Positions 7,760-15,725 of a stretch of DNA of 64,000 bases are shown piece after piece (the first letter of the stretch is position 1; the number at the start of each line of letters is the position of its first letter). This stretch comes from Amycolatopsis sp. WQ 127309. GTDB taxonomy: Bacteria; Actinomycetota; Actinomycetes; Mycobacteriales; Pseudonocardiaceae. The position numbers and the translations under genes were made by a program. The stretch covers positions 3,038,001 to 3,102,000 of the forward strand of contig NZ_CP095481.1 in NCBI RefSeq assembly GCF_023023025.1, written 5' to 3'. Under the pieces are notes generated by a model, which was not told where the DNA came from, made no database searches, and worked only from the letters and a program-made list of their open reading frames with translations.

Positions 7760-10324
7760 ATGGACCTGCGCTACGAAGCATTTTGCTTCGCCGATCCGTT
7801 GTTCTACGACGAACAACAGGAAATCGGTGCGTCGGTCGACGAGTACGCCACGGCCCTGCCCGCACCGGACGCCGGTTGGATCGAGGCCCAGCGCGGCGTG
7901 TGGCGGGTCCTGCACCCCGAAGGCCGGGAACTTCCCGGTCAGGGCTGGAAAATCCACGTCTCGGCCGGCCTGGGGAACGCTCGGCGGGTGCTCCTGCGGG
8001 TGCACGAGTACTGTCTGGAGTACCGGGTCGCCTACAAGCACTTGCGCTCCCCGTTGATCCTGCTCGCCCGGAACTCGAAATACGCGCCCCGCGACGGCAG
8101 CGGGAAACTGATCACGATTTATCCCGCGAATGAAGACGAGCTCAAGCGGGTGCTCGACGATCTTTCGGTGCGCCTCGAAGGCGAGCACGGGGCCTATATC
8201 CTGAGCGACCTGCGTTACGGTGCGGGCCCGCTGTACGTCCGCTACGGTGGATTCGCCGAGCAGTGGGTCGAACACGACGGCAACCGCGTCCTGGCGATCC
8301 GCAAGCCGGACGGCAGGCTCGTGCCGGACAAACGGGAACCCACGTTCTCGGTCCCCGACTGGGTGAAGATTCCGGCCTGCCTGCAGAGCAGCATCACGGC
8401 GCGCAAGGCCGGCGACCCGTCGCAGTTCCCGTACCAGGTGACGAGTTCCCTGCACTTCTCAAACGGCGGCGGCGTCTACCTGGCGGACCCGAAAGCGGGC
8501 GGCGACCAGGTCGTCCTCAAGGAGGCGCGGCCCCACGCCGGGCTGGACCGGGCCCAGATCGACGCCGTCGAACGGCTGCGGCGCGAGCACGACGTGCTCG
8601 ACAAGCTCACCGGCATCCCCGGGGTGCCCCGCACCATCGAACAGTTCACCGTCTGGGAGCACCACTACCTCGCCATGGAGTACATGCCCGGCACGTCGCT
8701 CGGCAACTGGCTGGCCCGCAACTACCCGCTGACCAGGCGCGACACCACCGAAGCCGACCTCACCGCCTACGCCGAACGCGCGCTGGCCGTGCTGGCGAAG
8801 GTCGAGGAGACGGTCGAGGCGATCCACGCCCGCGGCTTCGTCTTCGGTGACCTGCACGCGCTGAACATCCTGATCGACGAAGACGACGAGAGCCGCGTCT
8901 CGCTGATCGACTTCGAGATGGCCGCCGACGTCGAGTCCGGCGAACGGCCCGCGCTCGGCGCGCCGGGCTTCCGCGCGCCGGCCGACCGGGTCGGCTTCGA
9001 AATCGACGAGCACGCTCTCGCGGCGCTGCGGCTGTGGCTCTTCCTGCCGCTGTCCGCGCTGCTGGAGCTGGCGCCGGCGAAGCTGCGCGGCATCGCCGAC
9101 TTCGTCGAACGCCGGTTCGGCCTGCCCGAGGGCTACGCCGACGCCGCAGTCGCGGTGCTGGCTCCGCGTGCGAAATCCACGGAGCCGGCACCGGTCCACA
9201 CCGAGCTCGACCAGGAGAAACCCGACTGGCCGCTGGTCCGCAAGCAGATCGCCGAGGCGATCCTCGCGAGCGCGACACCGCAGCGCCAGGACCGGCTCTT
9301 CCCCGGCGACATCGAGCAGTTCCGGGTCGGCGGCGCCTGCTTCGGCGTCGGCGCCGCGGGCGTGCTGCACGCCCTCGACGTCACCGGCGTCGGACGGTTC
9401 CCCGAGCACGAGCACTGGCTGATCGAGTCGGTCCGCCGCGACCCGCCGACCCGGCCCGGGTTCTACGACGGCAGCTACGGCATCGCCTACGTGCTGGAGA
9501 ACCTCGGGCACCACGACGAGGCGAGCCGGCTGCTGGCGTCGTCGGCGCGGCTCGTCGAGCAGACCACCGACCACGCGCTCGAGGGCGGGCTGGCCGGCAT
9601 CGGGCTGACCCTGCTGCATTTCGCCGCGGCCCGGCAGGACAACGAGTTCGGCCGGCAAGCGCTCACCACCGCCGTCCGGCTGGCCGAGGCGCTCGAAACC
9701 GCGGCGCCGCCCGGGAAGTTCGCCCGTGCGGGCCTGCTGTCCGGCTGGTCCGGGCCGGCGCTGCTGTTCATCCGGCTGTTCGAGCGCACCGGCGAGCCCG
9801 CCTGGCTGGCGTTCGCGGACCAGGCGCTCAGCCGTGACCTCGAAGAATGCGTGCTCGCCGACGACGCGTCACTGCAGGTCCGGGACGGCGCGACGCGCAC
9901 GCTCCCGTACGCCGGCATCGGCAGCGCGGGCATCCTGATGGTCGCCGAGCAGCTGGCGCGGCACCGGCCCGAAGCCGACGCCTGCGAGAGCCTGCCCGAG
10001 CTGCGCCAGTCGTGCCGCGGCGAGTTCGTCATCCACCCCGGCCTGCTCTACGGCCGGTCCGGGCTCGCGGTCGCGCTCGGCATGGGCGCCGAACCCGAGC
10101 AACGCGTTCGCGACGCGATCGACCTGCACCTGGCCCGGCTGGCCTGGTACGCGGTGCCGTTCCGCGGCGGGCTTGCCTTCCCCGGCAACCAGCTGCTGCG
10201 GTTGTCGATGGACGTCACCACCGGCGGCGCGGGGATCCTCCTCTCGCTCGCCGGCCTCCTGGACGGCAAGGAGGTGCTGCCCTTCCTGGGCAGCACGCCG
10301 TCCCCCCACACCTCCGGTCGCTGA
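7760..10324 (+). CDS. lanKC: class III lanthipeptide synthetase (LanKC)
   Basis: The product has 854 residues. It begins MDLRYEAFCFADPLFYD, the RamC/AmfT-type N-terminus, with a GAGGGG site upstream; the frame continues above but without homology. The order is an N-terminal phospho-Ser/Thr lyase domain (about 1-220), a Ser/Thr kinase domain (about 230-500) with a YLAMEYMPG hinge, GDLHALN catalytic loop (D364) and DFE metal motif (D384), and a C-terminal LanC-like cyclase domain (about 510-854). As usual for class III, I see no Cys-Cys-His zinc ligands in the cyclase part. It should phosphorylate and dehydrate Ser residues of the adjacent precursor and form (methyl)lanthionine or labionin rings in the cytoplasm. 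The precursor starts 38 nt downstream. Confidence 0.96.
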   Translation: MDLRYEAFCFADPLFYDEQQEIGASVDEYATALPAPDAGWIEAQRGVWRVLHPEGRELPGQGWKIHVSAGLGNARRVLLRVHEYCLEYRVAYKHLRSPLILLARNSKYAPRDGSGKLITIYPANEDELKRVLDDLSVRLEGEHGAYILSDLRYGAGPLYVRYGGFAEQWVEHDGNRVLAIRKPDGRLVPDKREPTFSVPDWVKIPACLQSSITARKAGDPSQFPYQVTSSLHFSNGGGVYLADPKAGGDQVVLKEARPHAGLDRAQIDAVERLRREHDVLDKLTGIPGVPRTIEQFTVWEHHYLAMEYMPGTSLGNWLARNYPLTRRDTTEADLTAYAERALAVLAKVEETVEAIHARGFVFGDLHALNILIDEDDESRVSLIDFEMAADVESGERPALGAPGFRAPADRVGFEIDEHALAALRLWLFLPLSALLELAPAKLRGIADFVERRFGLPEGYADAAVAVLAPRAKSTEPAPVHTELDQEKPDWPLVRKQIAEAILASATPQRQDRLFPGDIEQFRVGGACFGVGAAGVLHALDVTGVGRFPEHEHWLIESVRRDPPTRPGFYDGSYGIAYVLENLGHHDEASRLLASSARLVEQTTDHALEGGLAGIGLTLLHFAAARQDNEFGRQALTTAVRLAEALETAAPPGKFARAGLLSGWSGPALLFIRLFERTGEPAWLAFADQALSRDLEECVLADDASLQVRDGATRTLPYAGIGSAGILMVAEQLARHRPEADACESLPELRQSCRGEFVIHPGLLYGRSGLAVALGMGAEPEQRVRDAIDLHLARLAWYAVPFRGGLAFPGNQLLRLSMDVTTGGAGILLSLAGLLDGKEVLPFLGSTPSPHTSGR

Positions 10325-10361
10325 GGACCGGCGGAATCGAAGAACAATCGAAAGGAACACC

Positions 10362-10505
10362 ATGGAACTCGTTCTGGAGCTGCAGGCCCTGGAGACCCCC
10401 GAGGTGCTCAACGGTGGTCACGGTGGCGGCGGCGGCGCGCCGTCGAACCTGAGCCTGCTGGCCTCCTGCACCAACAGCACGCTCTCGCTGCTGACCTGCC
10501 ACTGA
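10362..10505 (+). CDS. lanA: class III lanthipeptide precursor (SapB/AmfS-like)
   Basis: This small gene encodes 47 residues; an AAAGGA site lies about 6 nt before ATG. The leader contains LELQALETPE, matching the LxLQxLE leader motif recognised by class III synthetases. A glycine-rich linker (HGGGGGAP) leads to the core. The core has two ring motifs: SNLSLLASC (Ser-x2-Ser-x4-Cys, one residue longer than the usual x3) and STLSLLTC (canonical Ser-x2-Ser-x3-Cys), then a terminal His. This two-motif layout is that of SapB/AmfS morphogenetic peptides, which act as surfactants during aerial growth. The position between lanKC and two ABC exporters supports the call. No leader protease gene is adjacent. 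Confidence 0.95.
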   Translation: MELVLELQALETPEVLNGGHGGGGGAPSNLSLLASCTNSTLSLLTCH

Positions 10506-10536
10506 CCTGGCGGATCGCACGCAAGTAGTGCCTAGG

Positions 10537-10586
10537 TGAACAGTGCGGGAGCGGCACAGGCCAAGTGCGCCGCTCCCGCACGTTCA
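10537..10586 (+). terminator. strong hairpin between precursor and exporters (attenuator-like)
   Basis: GTGCGGGAGCGGC at 10543-10555 pairs perfectly with GCCGCTCCCGCAC at 10569-10581. The stem extends through TGAAC (10537-10541) and GTTCA (10582-10586) with one bulged A, giving 18 base pairs around a 13-nt loop. It has no long U-tract. Placed just after the precursor gene, it probably stops much transcription and protects the precursor mRNA, so exporters are made at lower level. Confidence 0.8.
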
Positions 10587-10633
10587 TTGTGGCCCCGGTT
10601 CCGCCTTCGCGGAACCTCGTCCGAAGGAGTGAG

Positions 10634-12301
10634 ATGCGCGGCTCCGCCGATCGGCTGCTGGCCCGGGTGGCCGGCCTCGATCGACCGAGACTCGCCGCCA
10701 TCGTCGTCACGGCCCTGGTCGCCACCGCGGCCGGGCTGCTCCTGCCCAGTGCGCTCGCGGCCGCGGTGGACGCCGTCGTCGCGGGCCGTCCCAGCTGGCC
10801 TGAAGTCTCGTGGCTGCTGCTCGTCGGCGGCGCGGAAATCGCCGCGGACGTCGTCGGCGGGATCCTGACCACCCGCGTGACGGCGACCGCGTCCGCGTGG
10901 CTGCGCCGCACGCTGTCGGACAAGCTCTTCGCGCTCGGCACGCGGTCGAAGTTCGCCGAGGGCGACGCGATCAGCAGGCTCACCGGCGACTGCGTCGGCG
11001 CCGGCGGCATCGTCACGATCGTCGTCCAGTGCGGCTCGATGCTGGTCATCTCGTCCGGCGCGGTGGTTTTGCTCGCGTTCCTGGACTGGCGGCTCGCGCT
11101 CGTGTTCCTCGGCAGCATCCCGTTCGCGTTGCTGCTCGCTCGCAGTCATCTCAAGCACACCGCCGACGATGTCCTTGCCTACCAACAGGTTTCCGGCGAG
11201 CTCGCGGCCCGGATGGTCGACGCCGTCGTCGGCCTGCGCACGATCGCCGCGTCCGGCACCGCCGACCGCGAAGCCGAACGCGTGCTGCGCCCGCTGCCGA
11301 AGCTGACCCTGGCCGGGATGGGTATCTGGCGCACGCAGGCCCGCATGGTCTGGCGCGCCGGGCTGCTCACGCCGGCGGTCGAGCTGGCCGTGCTGGCCGC
11401 CGCCGGGTTCGGCGTGCTCGCCGGCCGGCTCAGCGTCGGCGACGTCGTCGCGGTGCTCGGCTACGTCGCGCTCGCCCTCGGCCTGGTCACCCAGATCCCG
11501 CTGCTCACGATGCTGTCGCGGGCGCGCGGCTGCGCCGAACGGCTCGCCGAAGTCCTCGACGAGCCGGAACCCGCGCACGGCAAGCTCCCGCTGCTGCCCG
11601 GCGACGGCACCCTGGACCTCCGTCACGTCGGCGTCACGGGCGCCTTGGCCGAGGTCGACCTGACCATCGCCGGCGGGACGTGCCTCGCCGTCGTCGGCCG
11701 GTCGGGCGCGGGGAAGTCCGTGCTCGCCGGCGTGCTCGGCGGGCTGGTCACGCCCGACGAGGGCCAGGTCCTGCTCGACGGACGTCCGCTCGCCCGTGTC
11801 CGCCGCGAGGAGCTGCGCGCGGTGATCGGCTACGCGTTCGAACGCCCCGCGCTGCTCGGCGCGACGGTCGCCGACGCCGTCGGCTACGGCACGTGGGCCG
11901 GCGAGGCCGCGATCCGCGACGCCTGCCAGACCGCGCAGGTCGACGAGGTCGTCGTCCGCTTGCCCGACGGCTACCGCACCCCGCTGGCCGAGACGCCGTT
12001 GTCGGGCGGCGAAGCCCAGCGCCTCGGGCTGGCCCGGGCCATCGTGCACCAGCCGCGCGTGCTGATCTTCGACGACGCGACGGCCAGCCTCGACACCGTC
12101 ACCGAGGCCGCGGTCGAGCGCGCGCTCGCGAGCGCGCTGCCTGGTCGGACGCGCGTCGTCGTGACCCACCGGGCCGGCACCGCCGCCCGCGCCGACCTCG
12201 TGGTCTGGCTGGAGGAGGGCCGGGTCCGCGCGGTCGCCCCGCACGCGGCCCTTTGGCAGGAGCCGGGGTACCGCGGCGTCTTCACGGAGGACGACGAGTG
12301 A
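10634..12301 (+). CDS. ABC transporter, TM-NBD half-exporter (RamA/AmfB-like)
   Basis: The product has 555 residues. ATG at 10634 follows GAAGGAG; the frame is open upstream through the hairpin but that is not coding. An N-terminal membrane domain of about six helices (residues 20-300) is followed by an ATPase domain: Walker A GRSGAGKS near 354-361, signature LSGGEAQ near 455, Walker B VLIFDDATASLD near 475. Such half-transporters act as dimers; here the partner is the next gene, which overlaps by 4 nt (GTGA). Together they should export the lanthipeptide, as RamA/RamB and AmfA/AmfB do for SapB and AmfS. Confidence 0.93.
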   Translation: MRGSADRLLARVAGLDRPRLAAIVVTALVATAAGLLLPSALAAAVDAVVAGRPSWPEVSWLLLVGGAEIAADVVGGILTTRVTATASAWLRRTLSDKLFALGTRSKFAEGDAISRLTGDCVGAGGIVTIVVQCGSMLVISSGAVVLLAFLDWRLALVFLGSIPFALLLARSHLKHTADDVLAYQQVSGELAARMVDAVVGLRTIAASGTADREAERVLRPLPKLTLAGMGIWRTQARMVWRAGLLTPAVELAVLAAAGFGVLAGRLSVGDVVAVLGYVALALGLVTQIPLLTMLSRARGCAERLAEVLDEPEPAHGKLPLLPGDGTLDLRHVGVTGALAEVDLTIAGGTCLAVVGRSGAGKSVLAGVLGGLVTPDEGQVLLDGRPLARVRREELRAVIGYAFERPALLGATVADAVGYGTWAGEAAIRDACQTAQVDEVVVRLPDGYRTPLAETPLSGGEAQRLGLARAIVHQPRVLIFDDATASLDTVTEAAVERALASALPGRTRVVVTHRAGTAARADLVVWLEEGRVRAVAPHAALWQEPGYRGVFTEDDE

Positions 12302-15075
12302 GCCTGCGCCGGTTGTACTGGTCCGCGCTCACCGGGCAGTGGCGTGGCGGCGTCGTGCTGCTCGTGTGTTCGGTGCTCGAAGGGCTCCCTGCTTTCTTTT
12401 CGGGTCGGTTGGTCGAGCTGTCCGTGGACCGCGGCTTCGCCGTCGGCGACCCGCGCACCGGGCTCGGCTGGCTGGCGCTGTTCGGCCTGGCCGCGGTGCT
12501 GGGCGCGTTCGGCTCGCGGATGGTCTGGCACCAGCTCGGCAAGGTCGTCGAACCCCTGCGCGACGCGCTCGTGACGGCCGTCGTGCGGGGCGTGCTGCAC
12601 GACGAGTCCCCGTCGCGCAACCAGCCCGACTCGAGCGGCGTCGCCCGGATCACCCAGCACGTCGAGGTGGTCCGCGACGCGACCGCGGGCCTGTTGGTGC
12701 AGGCCCGGGCCATGCTGGTGACGACGGCCTCGGCGCTCGCCGGTCTGGTGACCGTCGCCGGTGCGCTGGTGCTCCCGGTCGCGGTGCCGGTGATCGCCTC
12801 CCTGGTCGTGTTCGGTTGTCTCCTCCCTTCGTTGGCTCGTCGTCAGCGCGCGCTGGCCCTGGCCGACGAGCACACGGCCGCGACGGCCGGCGCATCCCTG
12901 GCCGGGATGCGCGACGTCGTCGCCTGCGGTGCCGAGCCGATCGCCGCGCTGGCGATGTACAACGCGGTCGACGCCCAAGCCACGGCCGCGACAAGGGTGG
13001 CGCGGTCCAGTGCCCTCCGGTCACTGGTGATCTCGCTCGGCGGGTTCGCGCCGCTGCTGCTAGCCCTGTGGTTGGCCCCGGGTCTGGTGGCCACCGGCGA
13101 GCTGACCGCGGGCGCGGCCTTGGGCGCGCTCGTCTACCTGGCCACGACGATGCAGCCGGCCCTGCGCGGCCTGGCGGCCACGGCCGGCACCGTCGTGCTC
13201 CGCCTGCTGGTCGCACTCCGCCGGCTCGCGGAGACGGCCGAGCTGCCGGAACGTCCGGACGGCACGGCGACCCCACGCAGCATCGAGGTCCGCGTCCGCG
13301 CCCTGACGTTCGGCTGGGGCGCGACGGCCGAACCCGTGGTCCGCGGGCTTGACCTGGGGCTGCGGTCGGGGGAGCACCTCGCCGTCGTCGGCCCGAGCGG
13401 GATCGGCAAGTCGACACTGGCCGGCTTGCTGACCGGCATGCTCACGCCGCAGGAAGGCCGAGTCTTGCTCGGTGGCGTCCCGGTCCGGGACGTGCCCAGG
13501 GCGCTGCGCCACGAGCTCGTCGCGCTGATCCCGCAGGAGGCGTACGTCTTCGCGGGAACGGTCCGCGACAACATCGCCCTGTTCGCACCGTCAGCCGCCG
13601 ACGACGCACTCGCCGCCGCCGCGACCGCGGTGGGCGCGGGCACGCTGCTGAAGCGACTGGGCGGTCTCGACGCCGAGATCGGCCACGGTGGCGAAGGCAT
13701 CTCCGCGGGCGAAGCGCAGTTGCTCGCGCTGGCCAGGGTGTACGCCGGTTCGGCGCGGTTCGTGATCCTCGATGAAGCAACCTCCCATCTCGACCCGGTG
13801 TCGGAAGCCCGCGCGGAGCGGGCCTTCGCCGCGCGGGGTGGTGTGCTGGTGGTGATCGCGCACCGGTTGTCGTCCGCGCTGCGCGCGAACCGTGTCCTGG
13901 TCATGGACGGCCGCGAGACCGCGGTGGGCAAGCACGCCGACCTGCTGGCCAGGTCGCCGCGCTACGCGGAGCTGATGCAGGCCTGGGCGACGCCGGTGGC
14001 CGGGGGAGCGGCCACCGGAGGCGCTGGGTCCGCGGCGGTTCGGGTCACCGGCACGGAACCCGCGGTTGCAGCTGCGGGTGGTCCGGCCGGTGCTGCCGCG
14101 ACCGCCGCCGGTTCTGCCGGTGGTGTCGCGACGGCTGCTGGCGCGGGTGGCTTCGCCGGTGGTGTCGCGCCAGCTATTGCTGGCGGTTCAGCCAGTGGTA
14201 CCGCATCAGCTGCCGCAGGTGGCAGTGCGGTTGCCGCTTCCACCTGTGGTTCGGCCGGTAGCCCTGCGACTGCCGCTGCTGTCGCGGATGGCTTCGCCAG
14301 TGGTGTCGCGCCAGCTGCCGCAGGTGGCAGTGCGGTTGCCGCTTCCACCTGTGGTTCGGCCGGTAGCCCTGCGACTGCCGCTGCTGGCGCGGATGGCTTC
14401 GCTAGTGGTGTCGCGCCAGCTGCCGCAGGTGGCAGTGCGGTTGCCGCTTCCACCTGTGGTTCGGCCGGTAGCCCTGCGACTGCCGCTGCTGGCGCGGATG
14501 GCTTTGCCAGTGGTGTCGCGCCAGCTGCCGCAGGTGGCAGTGCGGTTGCCGCTTCCACCTGTGGTTCGGCCGGTAGCCCTGCGACTGCCGCTGCTTTCAC
14601 CGGTGACCTCGCCAGTGGTGTCGCGCCAGCCGCCGCAGGTGGCCGCGACCGTGGCAGCGCGATTGCCGCTTCCGCCCGTGGTTCGGGCAGTAGTTCCGCG
14701 ACTGCCGGTGCTTTCACGGGTGACCTCGCCGTTGGTGCTGCGCCGGCTGCCGCCGGTGGCGGCGCGGTTGCCGCTTCCGCCCGTGGTTCGGGCAGTAGTT
14801 CCGCGACTGCCGCTGCTTTCACCGGTGACCTCGCCGATGGTGCCGCGCCAGTTGCCATGGATGGCCCGGTCGGTGGTGCCGCCCCAGCTGCTGCGGATGG
14901 CCCTGCCCGTGGTGCCACGACTGCCACTACCGCCGTGGGTGGTGCCGCGACATCCGCCGGAGAACTCGCCGGTGGAAGCGCGACAGCTGCCGCGAGCGCA
15001 CCTTCCGAAGCAACCGCCAGCTCCGAAACGCCGTGGCGGCCGTCGCCGGTTCCGCGTACCGCCCGGACCGGCTGA
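12298..15075 (+). CDS. ABC transporter, TM-NBD half-exporter with long Ala/Gly repeat tail
   Basis: The product has 925 residues; GTG at 12298 overlaps the previous stop. Residues 1-560 are a complete half-exporter: about six membrane helices, Walker A GPSGIGKS near 364-371, a degenerate signature ISAGEAQ near 468 and Walker B RFVILDEATSHLD near 487. A normal RamB/AmfA-type protein would end there. Instead about 360 residues of Ala/Gly/Ser/Thr-rich tandem repeat follow, with a 35-residue unit containing ASTCGSAG, ending in a proline-rich tail. The frame runs without stop or shift across the junction. The tail has no membrane segment and its function is unknown. It could be a real extension or the result of in-frame repeat expansion over the old stop. 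Confidence 0.88.
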   Translation: MSLRRLYWSALTGQWRGGVVLLVCSVLEGLPAFFSGRLVELSVDRGFAVGDPRTGLGWLALFGLAAVLGAFGSRMVWHQLGKVVEPLRDALVTAVVRGVLHDESPSRNQPDSSGVARITQHVEVVRDATAGLLVQARAMLVTTASALAGLVTVAGALVLPVAVPVIASLVVFGCLLPSLARRQRALALADEHTAATAGASLAGMRDVVACGAEPIAALAMYNAVDAQATAATRVARSSALRSLVISLGGFAPLLLALWLAPGLVATGELTAGAALGALVYLATTMQPALRGLAATAGTVVLRLLVALRRLAETAELPERPDGTATPRSIEVRVRALTFGWGATAEPVVRGLDLGLRSGEHLAVVGPSGIGKSTLAGLLTGMLTPQEGRVLLGGVPVRDVPRALRHELVALIPQEAYVFAGTVRDNIALFAPSAADDALAAAATAVGAGTLLKRLGGLDAEIGHGGEGISAGEAQLLALARVYAGSARFVILDEATSHLDPVSEARAERAFAARGGVLVVIAHRLSSALRANRVLVMDGRETAVGKHADLLARSPRYAELMQAWATPVAGGAATGGAGSAAVRVTGTEPAVAAAGGPAGAAATAAGSAGGVATAAGAGGFAGGVAPAIAGGSASGTASAAAGGSAVAASTCGSAGSPATAAAVADGFASGVAPAAAGGSAVAASTCGSAGSPATAAAGADGFASGVAPAAAGGSAVAASTCGSAGSPATAAAGADGFASGVAPAAAGGSAVAASTCGSAGSPATAAAFTGDLASGVAPAAAGGRDRGSAIAASARGSGSSSATAGAFTGDLAVGAAPAAAGGGAVAASARGSGSSSATAAAFTGDLADGAAPVAMDGPVGGAAPAAADGPARGATTATTAVGGAATSAGELAGGSATAAASAPSEATASSETPWRPSPVPRTARTG
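14116..14862 (+). repeat. 105-bp tandem repeat inside the exporter gene
   Basis: Units beginning GGCAGTGCGG (or a close variant) start at 14221, 14326, 14431, 14536, 14653 and 14758, so the period is 105 bp (35 codons). One unit is lengthened to 117 bp by a 12-bp insertion encoding GRDR. The middle four are nearly identical and the flanking ones more diverged, suggesting recent expansion. The period keeps all frames open, so the opposite strand shows a long false reading frame. Confidence 0.93.
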
Positions 15076-15314
15076 ACACCTGCTTGCTCGTCCACAGTGG
15101 ACATTTCAATGCCGTCCACGTTACCGCCGTCGAAGCGCCGCGGAACCCGTCGCCGCGAATCTGTGGATAACTTCGCCGTCTTGTCACCACATGTGGATAA
15201 CTCGCGCCGATCGCCGACTTGTGTCGGCGCTGTCGTGCATGATCGGAAGCACGGAAGGAACGCGACTCGGACTACCGCACCGCCAGGAGGGAGGTGATCA
15301 GCCGGCGGGGCACG
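15076..15314. other. intergenic region with two perfect DnaA boxes
   Basis: No gene is seen in this 239-nt gap. TGTGGATAA at 15162-15170 and 15192-15200 are both exact complements of the DnaA box TTATCCACA, same orientation, 30 nt apart (about three helical turns). A near match TCGTCCACA lies at 15088-15096. It may be a minor DnaA-binding site; the surrounding genes are not those of oriC. Confidence 0.5.
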
Positions 15315-15725
15315 TCATTCGGGTTGCAGTGCTTCCAACGCTCCACGCAGCTTGCCGGACACCGGAACCGGCCGGCGGGACTCGCGGTCCACGAACACGT
15401 GCACGAAGTGGCCTTCCGCGACCAGTGATTCATCCGCGGCGTACATCCCGATCTCGTAGCGCACGCTCGACTTCCCCAGGTGTGCCACGCGCAAACCGAC
15501 CCGCAGCGAACCAGGAAAGGACACCGATGAGTGATACCCGCAGTGCGACTCGACGCACAGCCCGATCACCTCCCCGGTCTCGATGTCGAGACCACCCTGC
15601 TCGATCAGCCACGTGTTGATCACCGTGTCCATCAGCGAGTAGTGCACCACGTTGTTGACGTGCCCGTAGACGTCGTTGTCCTTCCAGCGCAACGGAATCG
15701 TCTGCCAGTGTGGGTAGCCGTTCAC
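15315..15725 (-). CDS. acyl-CoA thioesterase (4HBT family)
   Basis: The product has 136 residues. GTG at 15725 forms a GTGA overlap with the stop of the upstream transhydrogenase gene; upstream extension would run inside that gene. The protein has the 4-hydroxybenzoyl-CoA thioesterase hotdog pattern, with IPLRWKDNDVYGHVNNVVHY carrying the catalytic Asp and the HVNN turn over the long helix. Such enzymes hydrolyse acyl-CoA in the cytoplasm. Coupling to an oxoacid-using enzyme suggests a shared CoA-ester or acid metabolite, but the substrate cannot be named. Confidence 0.85.
   Translation of the reverse strand: MNGYPHWQTIPLRWKDNDVYGHVNNVVHYSLMDTVINTWLIEQGGLDIETGEVIGLCVESHCGYHSSVSFPGSLRVGLRVAHLGKSSVRYEIGMYAADESLVAEGHFVHVFVDRESRRPVPVSGKLRGALEALQPE

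Noticed and set aside
14221..14862. CRISPR-like regular repeats
   Set aside because: The units are contiguous 105-bp tandem copies inside a coding frame, with no unique spacers and no cas genes.
13962..15119. Long open frame on the strand opposite the exporter tail
   Set aside because: It exists because the 105-bp repeat is a multiple of three and GC-rich; it overlaps a well supported gene end and has only repeat sequence.
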